From the NCBI GenBank assembly GCA_030040725.1, contig JASHTD010000012.1, positions 1-5,185 on the forward strand: a stretch of 5,185 nucleotides of DNA, in the 5' to 3' direction. The DNA is from Candidatus Sulfotelmatobacter sp. (GTDB taxonomy: Bacteria > Acidobacteriota > Terriglobia > Terriglobales > Acidobacteriaceae). The notes under the pieces are model-generated. The model searched no databases and had not been told where the DNA came from. It saw only the letters and a list, made by a program, of their open reading frames with translations. The position numbers and the translations under genes were made by a program. Positions 5,146 to 5,185 of this stretch are shown here, piece after piece. The first letter of the stretch is position 1, and every line of letters starts with the position of its first letter.

Positions 5146-5185
5146 ACTTGACGATTTTCCCTGCAATCTCTTCCACCAATGTATA
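5144..5185 (-). CDS. C-terminal end of an unidentified gene (5' part outside the window)
   Basis: In the frame entering at the window edge the codons read YTLVEEIAGKIVK followed by TAA. The charged, helical ending looks like a natural protein C-terminus, and the stop falls exactly where the interspersed repeat begins. The other two frames run into the repeat and give the kind of spurious peptide such repeats produce. Thirteen residues are too few to name the product. Beside an epimerase, a methylmalonyl-CoA mutase, its chaperone MeaB or a carboxylase subunit would be natural guesses, but nothing visible supports any one. Confidence 0.4.
   Translation of the reverse strand, partial: YTLVEEIAGKIVK

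Noticed and set aside
1..5185. An undescribed defence, mobile or secretion system
   Set aside because: Every gene that can be read belongs to a known housekeeping or envelope family; there are no transposase, integrase, toxin-antitoxin, CRISPR or prophage signatures.

Overview
The window is a densely packed bacterial chromosome segment in which every supported gene lies on the minus strand. Reading in the direction of transcription (high to low coordinates), the order is: the last codons of an unidentified gene, methylmalonyl-CoA epimerase, tsaB, rimI, a small DUF465/YdcH-type coiled-coil protein, psd, pssA, a Usg-like aspartate-semialdehyde dehydrogenase (Asd) homologue without the catalytic cysteine, and the N-terminal part of an LptE-type outer-membrane lipoprotein. 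A Gram-negative (diderm) host is indicated by LptE, with its lipobox and CGYH start, and by the phosphatidylethanolamine genes. The protein sequences and an interspersed GTCATTCCGAG...CGAGGAACCTGCT repeat remind me of Acidobacteriota (Terriglobia/Koribacter-like). That placement is inference from memory, not from a search.

Region 1 (about 1-2837) is a tight operon for making the envelope: psd - pssA - usg-like - lptE. pssA overlaps the end of psd (by 7 nt, or 1 nt with the alternative start), and the next two junctions are 4-nt ATGA overlaps, so translation is probably coupled. PssA makes phosphatidylserine from CDP-diacylglycerol and serine, Psd decarboxylates it to phosphatidylethanolamine, and LptE belongs to the outer-membrane complex that inserts lipopolysaccharide. 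The Asd-like protein has a Ser where the catalytic Cys should be and a Gln where the substrate-binding Arg should be, the same pattern as E. coli Usg, so it is probably not a working dehydrogenase.

Region 2 (about 2838-3240) holds a good intrinsic terminator (hairpin plus T-rich tail) and the DUF465 gene, whose start is fixed by a near-ideal GGAGGT ribosome binding site. It appears to be a monocistronic unit between two larger units.

Region 3 (about 3241-4555) is tsaB-rimI, overlapping by 35 nt. TsaB is the scaffold partner of TsaD in making the t6A tRNA modification, and RimI is the N-alpha-acetyltransferase often encoded beside it. A TTGACG-N17-TGAAAT promoter candidate lies upstream of tsaB, with its -35 box at the edge of a repeat copy.

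Region 4 (about 4556-5185) holds methylmalonyl-CoA epimerase, two divergent copies of a hairpin-bearing interspersed repeat on either side of it, a 14-bp perfect palindrome abutting its start codon, and the 13-residue C-terminal end of an upstream gene. I see no mobile element, CRISPR array, tRNA or rRNA. Gene content is mostly ordinary housekeeping; the points of interest are the pseudoenzyme in the lipid/LPS operon and the repeat family. No gap between genes exceeds 300 bases.
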